In this document: positions 47,791 through 55,716 of the stretch, one piece after another | Layout of the letters: the number at the start of each line of letters is the position of its first letter | Position numbering within the stretch: the stretch's first letter is position 1 | DNA from: Nitrososphaerota archaeon | Lineage (GTDB): Archaea > Thermoproteota > Nitrososphaeria > Nitrososphaerales > CADDZS01 | Length of the DNA: 64,000 bases | Assembly (NCBI GenBank): GCA_021325255.1 | Contig: JAJPHP010000058.1 | Span: 1-64,000, forward strand | Reading direction: 5' to 3' | The notes under the pieces: generated by a model | Databases searched by the model: none | Seen by the model: only the letters and a program-made list of their open reading frames with translations | Told to the model about the DNA's origin: nothing | Made by a program: the position numbers and the translations under genes

Positions 47791-47893
47791 TTTCCCGCTT
47801 TAAATAGCAAATTAGCTCAGTTACGTACCCCCTCTAGGGGGGTACCCCCTCGCTTTCTCGACAATTGTCGAGAACAGGTGATCAATTCAGCTT
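47791..47893 (-). repeat. Repeat copy B: 103-bp core, inverted relative to copy A
   Basis: The reverse complement matches 27261-27363 with two substitutions and no gaps. The 20-bp palindrome TTCTCGACAATTGTCGAGAA is at 47855-47874. Weaker homology extends to about 47600 on one side and 47937 on the other, including TTTTCGGATTTTCGAGGATG and the AATTCCGCCGC and ACACGCTGT words on the repeat strand. The core is far better conserved than its flanks. Confidence 0.85.
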
Positions 47894-48315
47894 ACAGGAA
47901 TTGAAACACAATATTCTCGCTCTAATCATTGTGGAACAAGCCCTGTTGGCTTTCCCGAGCTGATACGTGGCTGTTCTATTGATATGAGAAATCATACCCG
48001 CTAGTTGTTATTAAGTGCAGATGAAGCGGGACTTCTAACCGGTGATTCTGATCCTATTCAAGAACTTGCACTTAGAAACTTGCTACTCCCTGCGTGAAGC
48101 TCTTTGATGATATCATCGTGGACTAATTCGAAATGCCGACGATTAGCTCAAGCGATCGATATATCGAAACGAAGAACTCGCAAGGGTAGACGTGGTGACA
48201 AAAAAGACTTGAAACGAAGGCGAGCAACTGCCTCGGCTTGCCTTCAAACTAACTAGCGCAGCAACAAGTCGCTTTGAAGAAAACGGACCGATTCTACGAA
48301 ATGGAAAAGCTTTCC

Positions 48316-49566
48316 CTAGGTTCCTTCTTCCCACCCGCTGAGGTATCTGACCTGCTCCTCGTTCAGCTTGTCTATCTTGATGCCCAAGCTGTCCAGTTTG
48401 AGCCTCGCGACCTCCTCATCCTGCGATCTAGGGATCTCATACACGTTCGGCTCGAGCTTCCTCCCCTCCTTGGCGAGACGAACTATTGAGAGAAACTGGT
48501 TTGCGAAGCTCATGTCCATGACCTCGCTCGGATGACCCTCCGCGGCGGCGAGGTTGACCAGCCTCCCTTCAGCCAGGACATATAGCCTGTTGCCGTTGGG
48601 GAGGGTGTACTCCATGTTCTCCGGCCTTATCTCCCTCTTTCTGCTCGCGATCTTGTCGAGATCAGTAACGGAAACCTCGACGTTGAAGTGCCCCGCGTTG
48701 GCAAGAATCGCCCCGTCGCTCATGATGGCAAAGTGTTCCTTCGTTATCACGTTCTTGCATCCGGTTGCGGTGATGAAGATGTCTCCAACGGGAGCCGCGC
48801 TCTCCATTGACATTACGCTGTAACCGTCCATGCGAGCTCTTAGTGCCTTGATTGGATCGACCTCGGTGACTATGACGTTCGCGCCGAGTCCCTTTGCTCT
48901 GGAGCTGAGCCCTCTGCCGCAGTGCCCGTACCCCGCGATAACCACGTTCTTGCCAGAGAACAGGACGTTTGTGGCCCTGATTATGCCGTCGATCGCGCTT
49001 TGTCCGGTGCCGTAGACGTTATCAAAGTCTGACTTTGTCTCTGCATCGTTGACAGCAATTATTGGATACTTGAGTTTCCCATCCTTCGCCATTGCCCTAA
49101 TCCTGTGGATCCCCGTCGTGGTTTCTTCGGTACCGCCCTCGAGCGTCTTGAGGTACTCGGGGCGCTTCATGTGAACCGTGAAGATCAGGTCGGCCCCGTC
49201 GTCGAGCGTGAGTTGAGGGTTCATCTTCAGCGTCTGGTCGATACACCAATAGTACTCTTCAGACGAGAGACCCCTCCACGCAAAGATCTCTGTACCGCTT
49301 GAATCAAGCGCCGCGGCGACATCGTCCTGCGTTGAAAGGGGATTGCACCCCGACCATGATACCACGGCGCCGGCGGCGCGGAATGTCTCGACAAGCACTG
49401 CGGTCTCCTTCGTCACGTGGAGGCACCCAGCAATTTTGAAGCCTTCAAGGGTTCTCTGATTGGAATGAATCTTGCGCAGCCTCATCAGCACGGGCATGCG
49501 CGACTCTGCCCACTCAATTTTCTTCCTTCCAGAATCTGAAAGCGAAGGATCTCTTATCTTGCTCAT
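48316..49566 (-). CDS. ahcY: Adenosylhomocysteinase
   Basis: The cytosolic NAD-dependent enzyme hydrolyses S-adenosylhomocysteine to adenosine and homocysteine, relieving inhibition of methyltransferases. The 416-residue product has GCLHVTKETAVL, SGCNPLSTQDDVAAAL, DDGADL, the NAD-binding GYGHCGRG, and NAGHFNVEV near the C-terminus. Length fits archaeal SAHases, which are shorter than the eukaryotic form. The frame opens at a TTG at 49584; the ATG at 49566 (MSKIRDPSL) is preferred. Confidence 0.95.
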   Translation of the reverse strand: MSKIRDPSLSDSGRKKIEWAESRMPVLMRLRKIHSNQRTLEGFKIAGCLHVTKETAVLVETFRAAGAVVSWSGCNPLSTQDDVAAALDSSGTEIFAWRGLSSEEYYWCIDQTLKMNPQLTLDDGADLIFTVHMKRPEYLKTLEGGTEETTTGIHRIRAMAKDGKLKYPIIAVNDAETKSDFDNVYGTGQSAIDGIIRATNVLFSGKNVVIAGYGHCGRGLSSRAKGLGANVIVTEVDPIKALRARMDGYSVMSMESAAPVGDIFITATGCKNVITKEHFAIMSDGAILANAGHFNVEVSVTDLDKIASRKREIRPENMEYTLPNGNRLYVLAEGRLVNLAAAEGHPSEVMDMSFANQFLSIVRLAKEGRKLEPNVYEIPRSQDEEVARLKLDSLGIKIDKLNEEQVRYLSGWEEGT

Positions 49567-49831
49567 GGTCTCTTTCGAAGTCAAGCGTCAATTTGAGCTC
49601 TGAATCGATTTAAGGCTTGCAAGCCAACTGTGTGAGTGCAAGAATTCTGCCTTTGGATCCACGCTGAAATCGACCCTACCCTTTCGAATCACGCATTCCC
49701 CAATGGCGAAGCAAGCGATTTTTCCCCCTGACGCGATTTGCACTCAAAGGGATGATTCGCATCTAGAGAATAGTTTGATACTCACCAATAGGCACCGATC
49801 TGCCCTTTCCCATTCGAGCTGTATATCTTTC

Positions 49832-50885
49832 TCACGCAGTGCTCTCGATTGCTACCTCCGTCTCATTCTGCAACGGAACCCTTGCGCCACCAACCACCTG
49901 CAACTGCGGGAGGGAGCTCTCGATGTGCTTGCGAGAAGGCTCAAGCCACGGAGGCAGTTTCAAACTTTTCCCGAGCTCTTCAACCGGTTCATCGATTGTA
50001 AACCCCGGCGGATCTGTCGCTATTTCGAACAGGACGCCGCCCGGCTCTCGAAAGTAAATTGAGTGGAAGTAGTTGCGATTGATTATCGGAGTGACGTTGA
50101 GGCCCACCTTGACTATCTCCTGCCTCCAGGATTTTTGTTGATCATCATCGGGAGTACGCCAAGCGACGTGGTGTACTGTGCCCGAAAGTACTTCGCCGTG
50201 CGGAAGTGCCGACTGGCAGAGTACATCAACAAAAGCTCCTGCGCCGCCCTTGCCTACTTCGTACTGAAAGCGTTCGCCTTCTTCTTTGATCAGTCTGAAA
50301 CCGAGAGTTTCCTTTAGTAGTAAGGCAGTTCTTTCGTACCCTTCTTCGGATAGAGTGACACCGTGGAATTCGGTAATCTCTTTGTCTTCGTCAATACGGG
50401 ATTTGCTCCAGTGAGCGTCGCCGCTTCTACTTTTCGAAGAGGCATCAGAGCCAGCGACCATTTCAAGCTTCAGTCCGTCGGGATTGTAGAATGTGAAACT
50501 CTGCTCTTCCCCTTTGAATCGCGATGTTGGCTCCTCGGTGTCGATGCCGTATTTCTTCAGTCTATCGATCCAAAAAGACATGCTTTCTTTCGGAATTGAG
50601 AAAGAGACAGTGGTCGCCTGACCAGTTCCCCGACGTCGTCTGGGAGATCGTGGCCAGGGGAAGAAAGTCAGTACGGTACCAGGATGTCCGACTTTGTCTC
50701 CGCAGTAAAGATGGTAGGTTTGGGGGTCGTCATAATTCACGGTGAGCTTCACCAAGCGCACGCCGAGCACCTTTGTGTAAAACTCGAATATTCCGCTGAG
50801 GGTCGCTGGCTATTGCGGTAACGTGGTGTAGCCCGAGAATCTCCTTCTTCTTGTTTCTCTCATTTTCCAGATTGCTGGCTTGCAT
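49832..50885 (-). pseudogene. VOC-family ring-cleaving dioxygenase-like gene, broken by a frameshift
   Basis: Read from an ATG at 50885, the frame starts MQASNLENERNKKKEIL, then GLHHVTAIASDPQRNI, a typical first VOC motif with a metal-binding His. One extra base at about 50786 throws the frame; after it the sequence continues as EFYTKVLGVRLVKLTVN and runs to the stop at 49832. The second half has SGTVHHVAWRTPDD and GVLFEIATDPPGF with the remaining metal ligands, as in glyoxalase-like MhqO/MhqA ring-cleaving dioxygenases. The intact product would be about 350 residues. Either the gene is a recent pseudogene or the base is a sequencing error; the rest is undamaged. Confidence 0.75.
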
Positions 50886-51158
50886 TGCTTCTTTTACTCA
50901 CAAGCTTCCCCTTCTTGCCTTCTACTAACTCCAGGTAAGGATGGGGAAGATAAGAAAAGAGGTGATTCTGAAATTTAAGCACTCTAGTATCTTTTCACCT
51001 TGGAGTCGAAGGGAAAAGATCAACATCAGAGACATCTGATAATGCGCGGATAGGCCACGCCATTTGCTGGGCGCTTCATTTCTTTCCCCCCAAACAGATT
51101 CGGGCGAAGCCATATTACTGCAGAATCCGGCAGAGGAGCTTGTTCGACTGAACCGTCC

Positions 51159-51653
51159 TTGTCACTACTTAACGTAATTGTATTGTGGGTCCACCTGTTC
51201 AGTGCCGTGCTTTTCGTTGGTGGTTCGTTCTTCATGTGGATTGTCGTAATGCCTTCCTCACACCTCTTTGGCAAGAGCGAAGCGGAGAGGACGCAAATAG
51301 TCGGCAAAATTGCAAAGCAGTTCGGTAAGATCACCAACCCCATTCTAGCGATTCTTGTATTGACGGGGATCTACAATGCCTCCTGGTATCTTCCCTCCTT
51401 CGGTTACCTATTCTCATTCGGAAGCTACGGAGCGGATGTGCTCTTCGTCAAGGTCGTCCTCGTCATCGTGCTCATAATTCTGATCTATGCTCACGGCGCC
51501 TATTACGGTCGCAAGATAGTCCAACTCGCTAAAGACGGCGACGTAAAGGGAATCGCCGCAGTAAGGAAGAGGAGTCGGGTCATTTCCTTTGCGAACCTTG
51601 CCCTGATGGTAGCTGTGTTGATTCTTGCAGTGATGCTTCAGATGGCTCCTTGA
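51159..51653 (+). CDS. CopD-like integral membrane protein
   Basis: The 164-residue protein has four hydrophobic helices (about 3-30, 52-78, 88-112, 140-162). WVHLFSAVLFVGGSFFMWIVVMP in helix 1, with its His, and GIYNASW after helix 2 resemble the copper-resistance D/DUF2269 type membrane domain. It may bind heme or copper, but only the one His-containing helix supports this. The start is TTG; it is followed by a 230-bp gap. Confidence 0.6.
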   Translation: MSLLNVIVLWVHLFSAVLFVGGSFFMWIVVMPSSHLFGKSEAERTQIVGKIAKQFGKITNPILAILVLTGIYNASWYLPSFGYLFSFGSYGADVLFVKVVLVIVLIILIYAHGAYYGRKIVQLAKDGDVKGIAAVRKRSRVISFANLALMVAVLILAVMLQMAP

Positions 51654-51886
51654 GAAAGGAACACGTGAAACCTTCCAACACAATTCTGGCTTTCACACAA
51701 AAAGGCGGGAGAAAAATTAAGAAATCAATTGGTCCACTAGAACCAATTTCTATTTTTCCCTTAGCTAAGAAAGCAAGGATACAAAAATAAAGGGAAAAAA
51801 TTCATTGCAACGGCCGTACGTTAGCGGCTGCTTCTACTCCTCTGAGTAGCGGCAAGCCCTGCACTATGCGATGAGTAAAGGAACAA

Positions 51887-53581
51887 TTGACGAATCTGTT
51901 GAGAGTCCTTTCCACGTTAGCCTTAGCTCTACTGCTGCTTTCGGCTTTTTCGGGAATATATGCCGCCTCTCCTTTAACAACGCACGACGCTAATGCTTTG
52001 GGTAGACCTGCTACTGCCGCCGCTGCTTCGGTCGTGAATTCAACCGCTGCTACAAGTGGCGGGTCAACGAATTCGGTGTCAAGTTCAACCAGTTTGTCAT
52101 CCTCGACATCTGCGGCGAATTCGAGCTCGATTTCTTCGTCAATAACATCCACGACACCTAGCACGAGCTCGACGTTTTCGCCCTCCACCAGCCAGAATGG
52201 CCCCAGGTACGTGATGCTCAGATTCGACGACAGCTTCCAGGATCAATGGGTCTATGCCCTTCCCTTGCTGGAAAAGCATCATTTTAGTGCGACATTCTGC
52301 GTGATCACGGGAGCGCTGACAAACGGCGGAATCTCAAATTCCGTGGGAAACGGAGGTTTTCAGTACATGTCCTGGCAGGAGGTGCAATCGATGTACGGCC
52401 AGGGATTCTTTGTCGTAGACCACTCGCTGACACATCCAAATATGAATCACCTGAACTCTTCGGCGCTCTACGATCAGGTGGTTGTTTCTGAGAACATGCT
52501 GAGTCAAAATGGGATACTTTACCCGCAATACGAAACCGACTTTTGCTTGCCGGACGGTGCGGGCATCAACAACCAGAGCCTTCTTTACTACACGTGGCAG
52601 ACTGGAGGGATGTCTCACGTGTACGCTGGCTACATCTACTCACCGACTGGGATTACAAATTACAACGCAATGAAGACGGAGTGGGTCGAATTGGACAATG
52701 GCTCAGGACAGTCGCTCGCCACGTTCGAGTACTACGTGAATCAGGCGTCGAGCAATCTCGCCGTCGGGATCTTGTTCCATCACATAAATGATCACGTGTG
52801 TTGCGGAACGCAGCTTTTCGACAATGTATCAAATTTTGAACAAGATCTTCAGTATCTCAGCTCGAACGGATTCACCGTGATAATTCCCGGTGATCTTCCC
52901 TCATACAACGTGGTAATAGCCCCCATACCTACGTCTTTCACGACTACTGCCAATAGTTCTCAGACATTAGTTTCGTCCACAACCATGACGACAATAACGC
53001 CTTCAATTTCATCTTCGACCTCGACTGTATCAACATCATTGACGACGATAACAACGACTGCATCACCCAGACCTGTGATTACAACGGGAACTACGACTAC
53101 AGGCGATAGCACAACCACCATTGCCTTCGTTGGAACAACATCGATTAATCACTCTCAGATGAGTGATAGCTCGCGCTCCTCTGCGTCGCCCTCTACGTTC
53201 CAAAGCACAACGAGATCCCTGAATCAAGGCAGTACGCTGTCATCTTCGTCTTCCACATCGCAAGGCTCGTCATTGTCTTCACCAGTGGTTGGCAACTCGT
53301 CTGCCAGTCAGTCTTCGTCGCAGAAACTCGGCTCTACTTCTTCCACATCAGGACCAAAGCCAGCGACATCATCGCAAGGACGGAGCTTCACAACTGGACA
53401 ATCTACTTCTGGAAACAACGATTCACGTGGAGGTGGAATTTCTCCACCTTCCGGCGTCGGTGAGAGCGGTCTGAAATTTTTAGAGGAAGCGGCTCTTGGA
53501 TGGTCTGCCTTGATTATTTCGATAGTTCCGCTTGTGTTTGCAATGAGGAGGCGCGAAGTTAAGTCAAGAGCAAAATCCTGA
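51887..53581 (+). CDS. Secreted, membrane-anchored polysaccharide deacetylase (NodB type)
   Basis: The 564-residue protein has a signal peptide (about 1-27), a Ser/Thr linker (about 40-103), a NodB deacetylase domain (about 105-345), a second long S/T linker (about 350-520) and a C-terminal helix (about 532-552) with a basic MRRREVKSR tail. LRFDDSF gives metal and base residues D114 and D115; DHSLTH gives H179 and H183, the zinc ligands. It removes acetyl groups from N-acetylated sugars of an extracellular polymer. The layout, anchored by one C-terminal helix behind a mucin-like stalk, matches the surface proteins at 13233-19300. The start is TTG. Confidence 0.85.
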   Translation: MTNLLRVLSTLALALLLLSAFSGIYAASPLTTHDANALGRPATAAAASVVNSTAATSGGSTNSVSSSTSLSSSTSAANSSSISSSITSTTPSTSSTFSPSTSQNGPRYVMLRFDDSFQDQWVYALPLLEKHHFSATFCVITGALTNGGISNSVGNGGFQYMSWQEVQSMYGQGFFVVDHSLTHPNMNHLNSSALYDQVVVSENMLSQNGILYPQYETDFCLPDGAGINNQSLLYYTWQTGGMSHVYAGYIYSPTGITNYNAMKTEWVELDNGSGQSLATFEYYVNQASSNLAVGILFHHINDHVCCGTQLFDNVSNFEQDLQYLSSNGFTVIIPGDLPSYNVVIAPIPTSFTTTANSSQTLVSSTTMTTITPSISSSTSTVSTSLTTITTTASPRPVITTGTTTTGDSTTTIAFVGTTSINHSQMSDSSRSSASPSTFQSTTRSLNQGSTLSSSSSTSQGSSLSSPVVGNSSASQSSSQKLGSTSSTSGPKPATSSQGRSFTTGQSTSGNNDSRGGGISPPSGVGESGLKFLEEAALGWSALIISIVPLVFAMRRREVKSRAKS

Positions 53582-53842
53582 GACTGCCATTGCTTTTGGC
53601 TCGAGTACCTTGCATATCTTTCCGCCTCTTTCGCTTGTGCCTTGACCTTAGGAGCGGAGACAGAGGTCCTTGCTTTGCGGACTTTGACGAAATCGAGCAA
53701 ATTTTTAAGAACGATGTCTCGGAGAATAGGCCAGGATCGCAATAGCAGGAAATAGCATTTGCGGCTCTTGCGCCTGAGCGTGCTTTTACCATACATCGGC
53801 CCTCTTGCTATTGTAATTGATCAAGAGTTGAGCAAGTGAAAT

Positions 53843-55678
53843 TTGGCTGGAGAATTACAAGATAACAATGACACGTCGGCATCAGCGGTCTCCATTGCAG
53901 CTACCGCTTCGGGCTCTGTCGAAGAGGAAGAGGCAGGAGTTGACCAGGTAGGCGCGACACAGAAGAGCAGCAAGAAAAAGGGCAATCACTGGACAACTCT
54001 AACTCATTTTGGTGTGTGCTTTCCGGAGCCCTACAAGTCTGATCCTAGGACGAGCGCCCTCGTAATCAAGGGAGACAGGATACAGATGACGCCCGAGCAG
54101 GAGGAGATGGCTGTGGCCTGGGCAAAGAAAATTGGAACACCCTATGTTGAGGACCCAGTTTTTCAGGCGAACTTTCTTTCGGATTTCCTAAAGCTATTCC
54201 CGGAAAAGTATCGCGACGCGAAGATCTCTGACATCGTCTTTCCTATTCTGCCGGAAAAAGTCGAGCTATCAAAAGAGGAGAAGAAGAGGATTGCCGCAGA
54301 GAGGAAGAAGAAGAGGCTTGAGCTCAAAGAAAAGTTCGGCTATGCGATTGTCGACGGCGTGAGGACTGAGATTGCGAACTGGATCGTCGAGCCACCAGGT
54401 TTGTTCATGGGACGCGGATCGCATCCCATGCGGGGGCATTGGAAGCCGAGGATACACGAGGAGGACATCACCCTCAATTTAGGCAAGGAAGCAGAGGTTC
54501 CACCCGGCAACTGGAAGGTGATTCACGCTCCTGACTGCATGTGGATGGCATGCTGGACGGACAGACTCTCTGGTAAAGTAAAGTACGTGTGGCTGCACGA
54601 TTCCTCGAGCATCCGGCAAGCGAGGGACAAGAGCAAGTACGACAAGGCAAGAGATCTCGAAAAGCACATCGAGAAGGTAAGGGCCTTCATAACAAAGTCA
54701 CTGAGCTCCAAGAATCCTCGCGATAGGAAGGTTGCGACGGTTTGCTTCCTTATCGACAAGCTCGCGATGAGAGTCGGTGACGAGAAGGACGAGGACGAGG
54801 CGGACACCGTCGGAGCGTCCACGCTCCGAGTGGAGCACCTGAAGTTTAACGGCAACACGATCGATTTTGATTTCTACGGTAAGGACTACGTGCGCTGGCA
54901 GAAGAGCCTCTCGATTGATCCGAAGGATAAGGCGGCAATCGACAACCTCAAGGAGTTCTGCGCTGGCAAAAAGCCGGAAGACTTAATCTTCGACGGAATT
55001 ACGTCGAGGCACGTGAACGACTTTCTAGGTGGCGCCTTCAAAGGGCTAACTGCGAAAGTATTTAGAACGTTCCACGCCACGACTGCGGTGAGGCAGTACC
55101 TGCAGAAACATTCGAGATTTTCTGAAGCGACGCCGGAGTTTGACAAGGTCTTTGAGGCAAAGATGGCAAACTTTGAGGCGGCAGTAAAGTGCAACCACAA
55201 GCGAACCCCGCCTAAGACATTCGAGCAGACGCTGCAGAAGAAGGAGGAAAAGTTGCACCAACTCAAGGAGGCTGTTCCGAAGACGGAGAAGCAGAAGGAG
55301 AAGCTCGCAATGCGAATCAAAAAGATGAGCCAGCAGATAGATCTCGCTAAGCAGACGAGGGACTACAACCTGAACACCTCTCTTCGCAACTACATCGACC
55401 CCCGGGTCTACAAGTCATGGGCCGACAGGGTGGGCCTCGACTGGAAAGTGCTCTACACTGGCACTCTGCAAAGGAAGATGGCGTGGGTGGACAGTTTTAG
55501 AACACCGAAATCAAGCGAGTTACCCAAGGGCGAGGAAGAGGGAAAACAGAAAGGGCGAGAGCCGGAGAGTAGGCAGGCATCTCAAACTACGCCTGAGCAA
55601 CAGGCTTCTCCAATGGCATCACGATCTGTTGACGTTGCAGCAGTAGCCGCAGATGAAAAGAAACCTGGATTATCCTAA
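53843..55678 (+). CDS. top1B: DNA topoisomerase IB
   Basis: The 611-residue eukaryote-type enzyme relaxes supercoils by making a transient 3'-phosphotyrosine link. The core domain (about 45-240; WTTLTHFGVCFPEPY, MRGHWKPR), catalytic domain (about 270-460; AMRVGDEKDEDEADTVGASTLRVEH, FRTFHATTAV) and C-terminal domain with NYIDPR (Y517, the nucleophile) follow the eukaryotic plan. The linker between the catalytic and C-terminal parts is a coiled coil (about 450-500). The last 70 residues are disordered. TopoIB in archaea is a marker of Thaumarchaeota and relatives. The start is TTG with a low-complexity N-terminal tail. Confidence 0.93.
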   Translation: MAGELQDNNDTSASAVSIAATASGSVEEEEAGVDQVGATQKSSKKKGNHWTTLTHFGVCFPEPYKSDPRTSALVIKGDRIQMTPEQEEMAVAWAKKIGTPYVEDPVFQANFLSDFLKLFPEKYRDAKISDIVFPILPEKVELSKEEKKRIAAERKKKRLELKEKFGYAIVDGVRTEIANWIVEPPGLFMGRGSHPMRGHWKPRIHEEDITLNLGKEAEVPPGNWKVIHAPDCMWMACWTDRLSGKVKYVWLHDSSSIRQARDKSKYDKARDLEKHIEKVRAFITKSLSSKNPRDRKVATVCFLIDKLAMRVGDEKDEDEADTVGASTLRVEHLKFNGNTIDFDFYGKDYVRWQKSLSIDPKDKAAIDNLKEFCAGKKPEDLIFDGITSRHVNDFLGGAFKGLTAKVFRTFHATTAVRQYLQKHSRFSEATPEFDKVFEAKMANFEAAVKCNHKRTPPKTFEQTLQKKEEKLHQLKEAVPKTEKQKEKLAMRIKKMSQQIDLAKQTRDYNLNTSLRNYIDPRVYKSWADRVGLDWKVLYTGTLQRKMAWVDSFRTPKSSELPKGEEEGKQKGREPESRQASQTTPEQQASPMASRSVDVAAVAADEKKPGLS

Positions 55679-55716
55679 TCTTCGGAACTATGGAGCGAAG
55701 AGGGATTTTTCCTCCC

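Larger units (their letters stand above)
47205..48315. other. Large gene-free stretch with repeat copies C and B
   Basis: No supported gene in 1.1 kb. It contains repeat copy C (about 47350-47420), the wide homology of copy B (about 47600-47937) and its core (47791-47893). Frames on both strands here, such as plus 47564-47749, lie in the diverged part of the repeat and may be remnants. The part from about 47940 to 48315 has no recognised feature. Confidence 0.5.
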
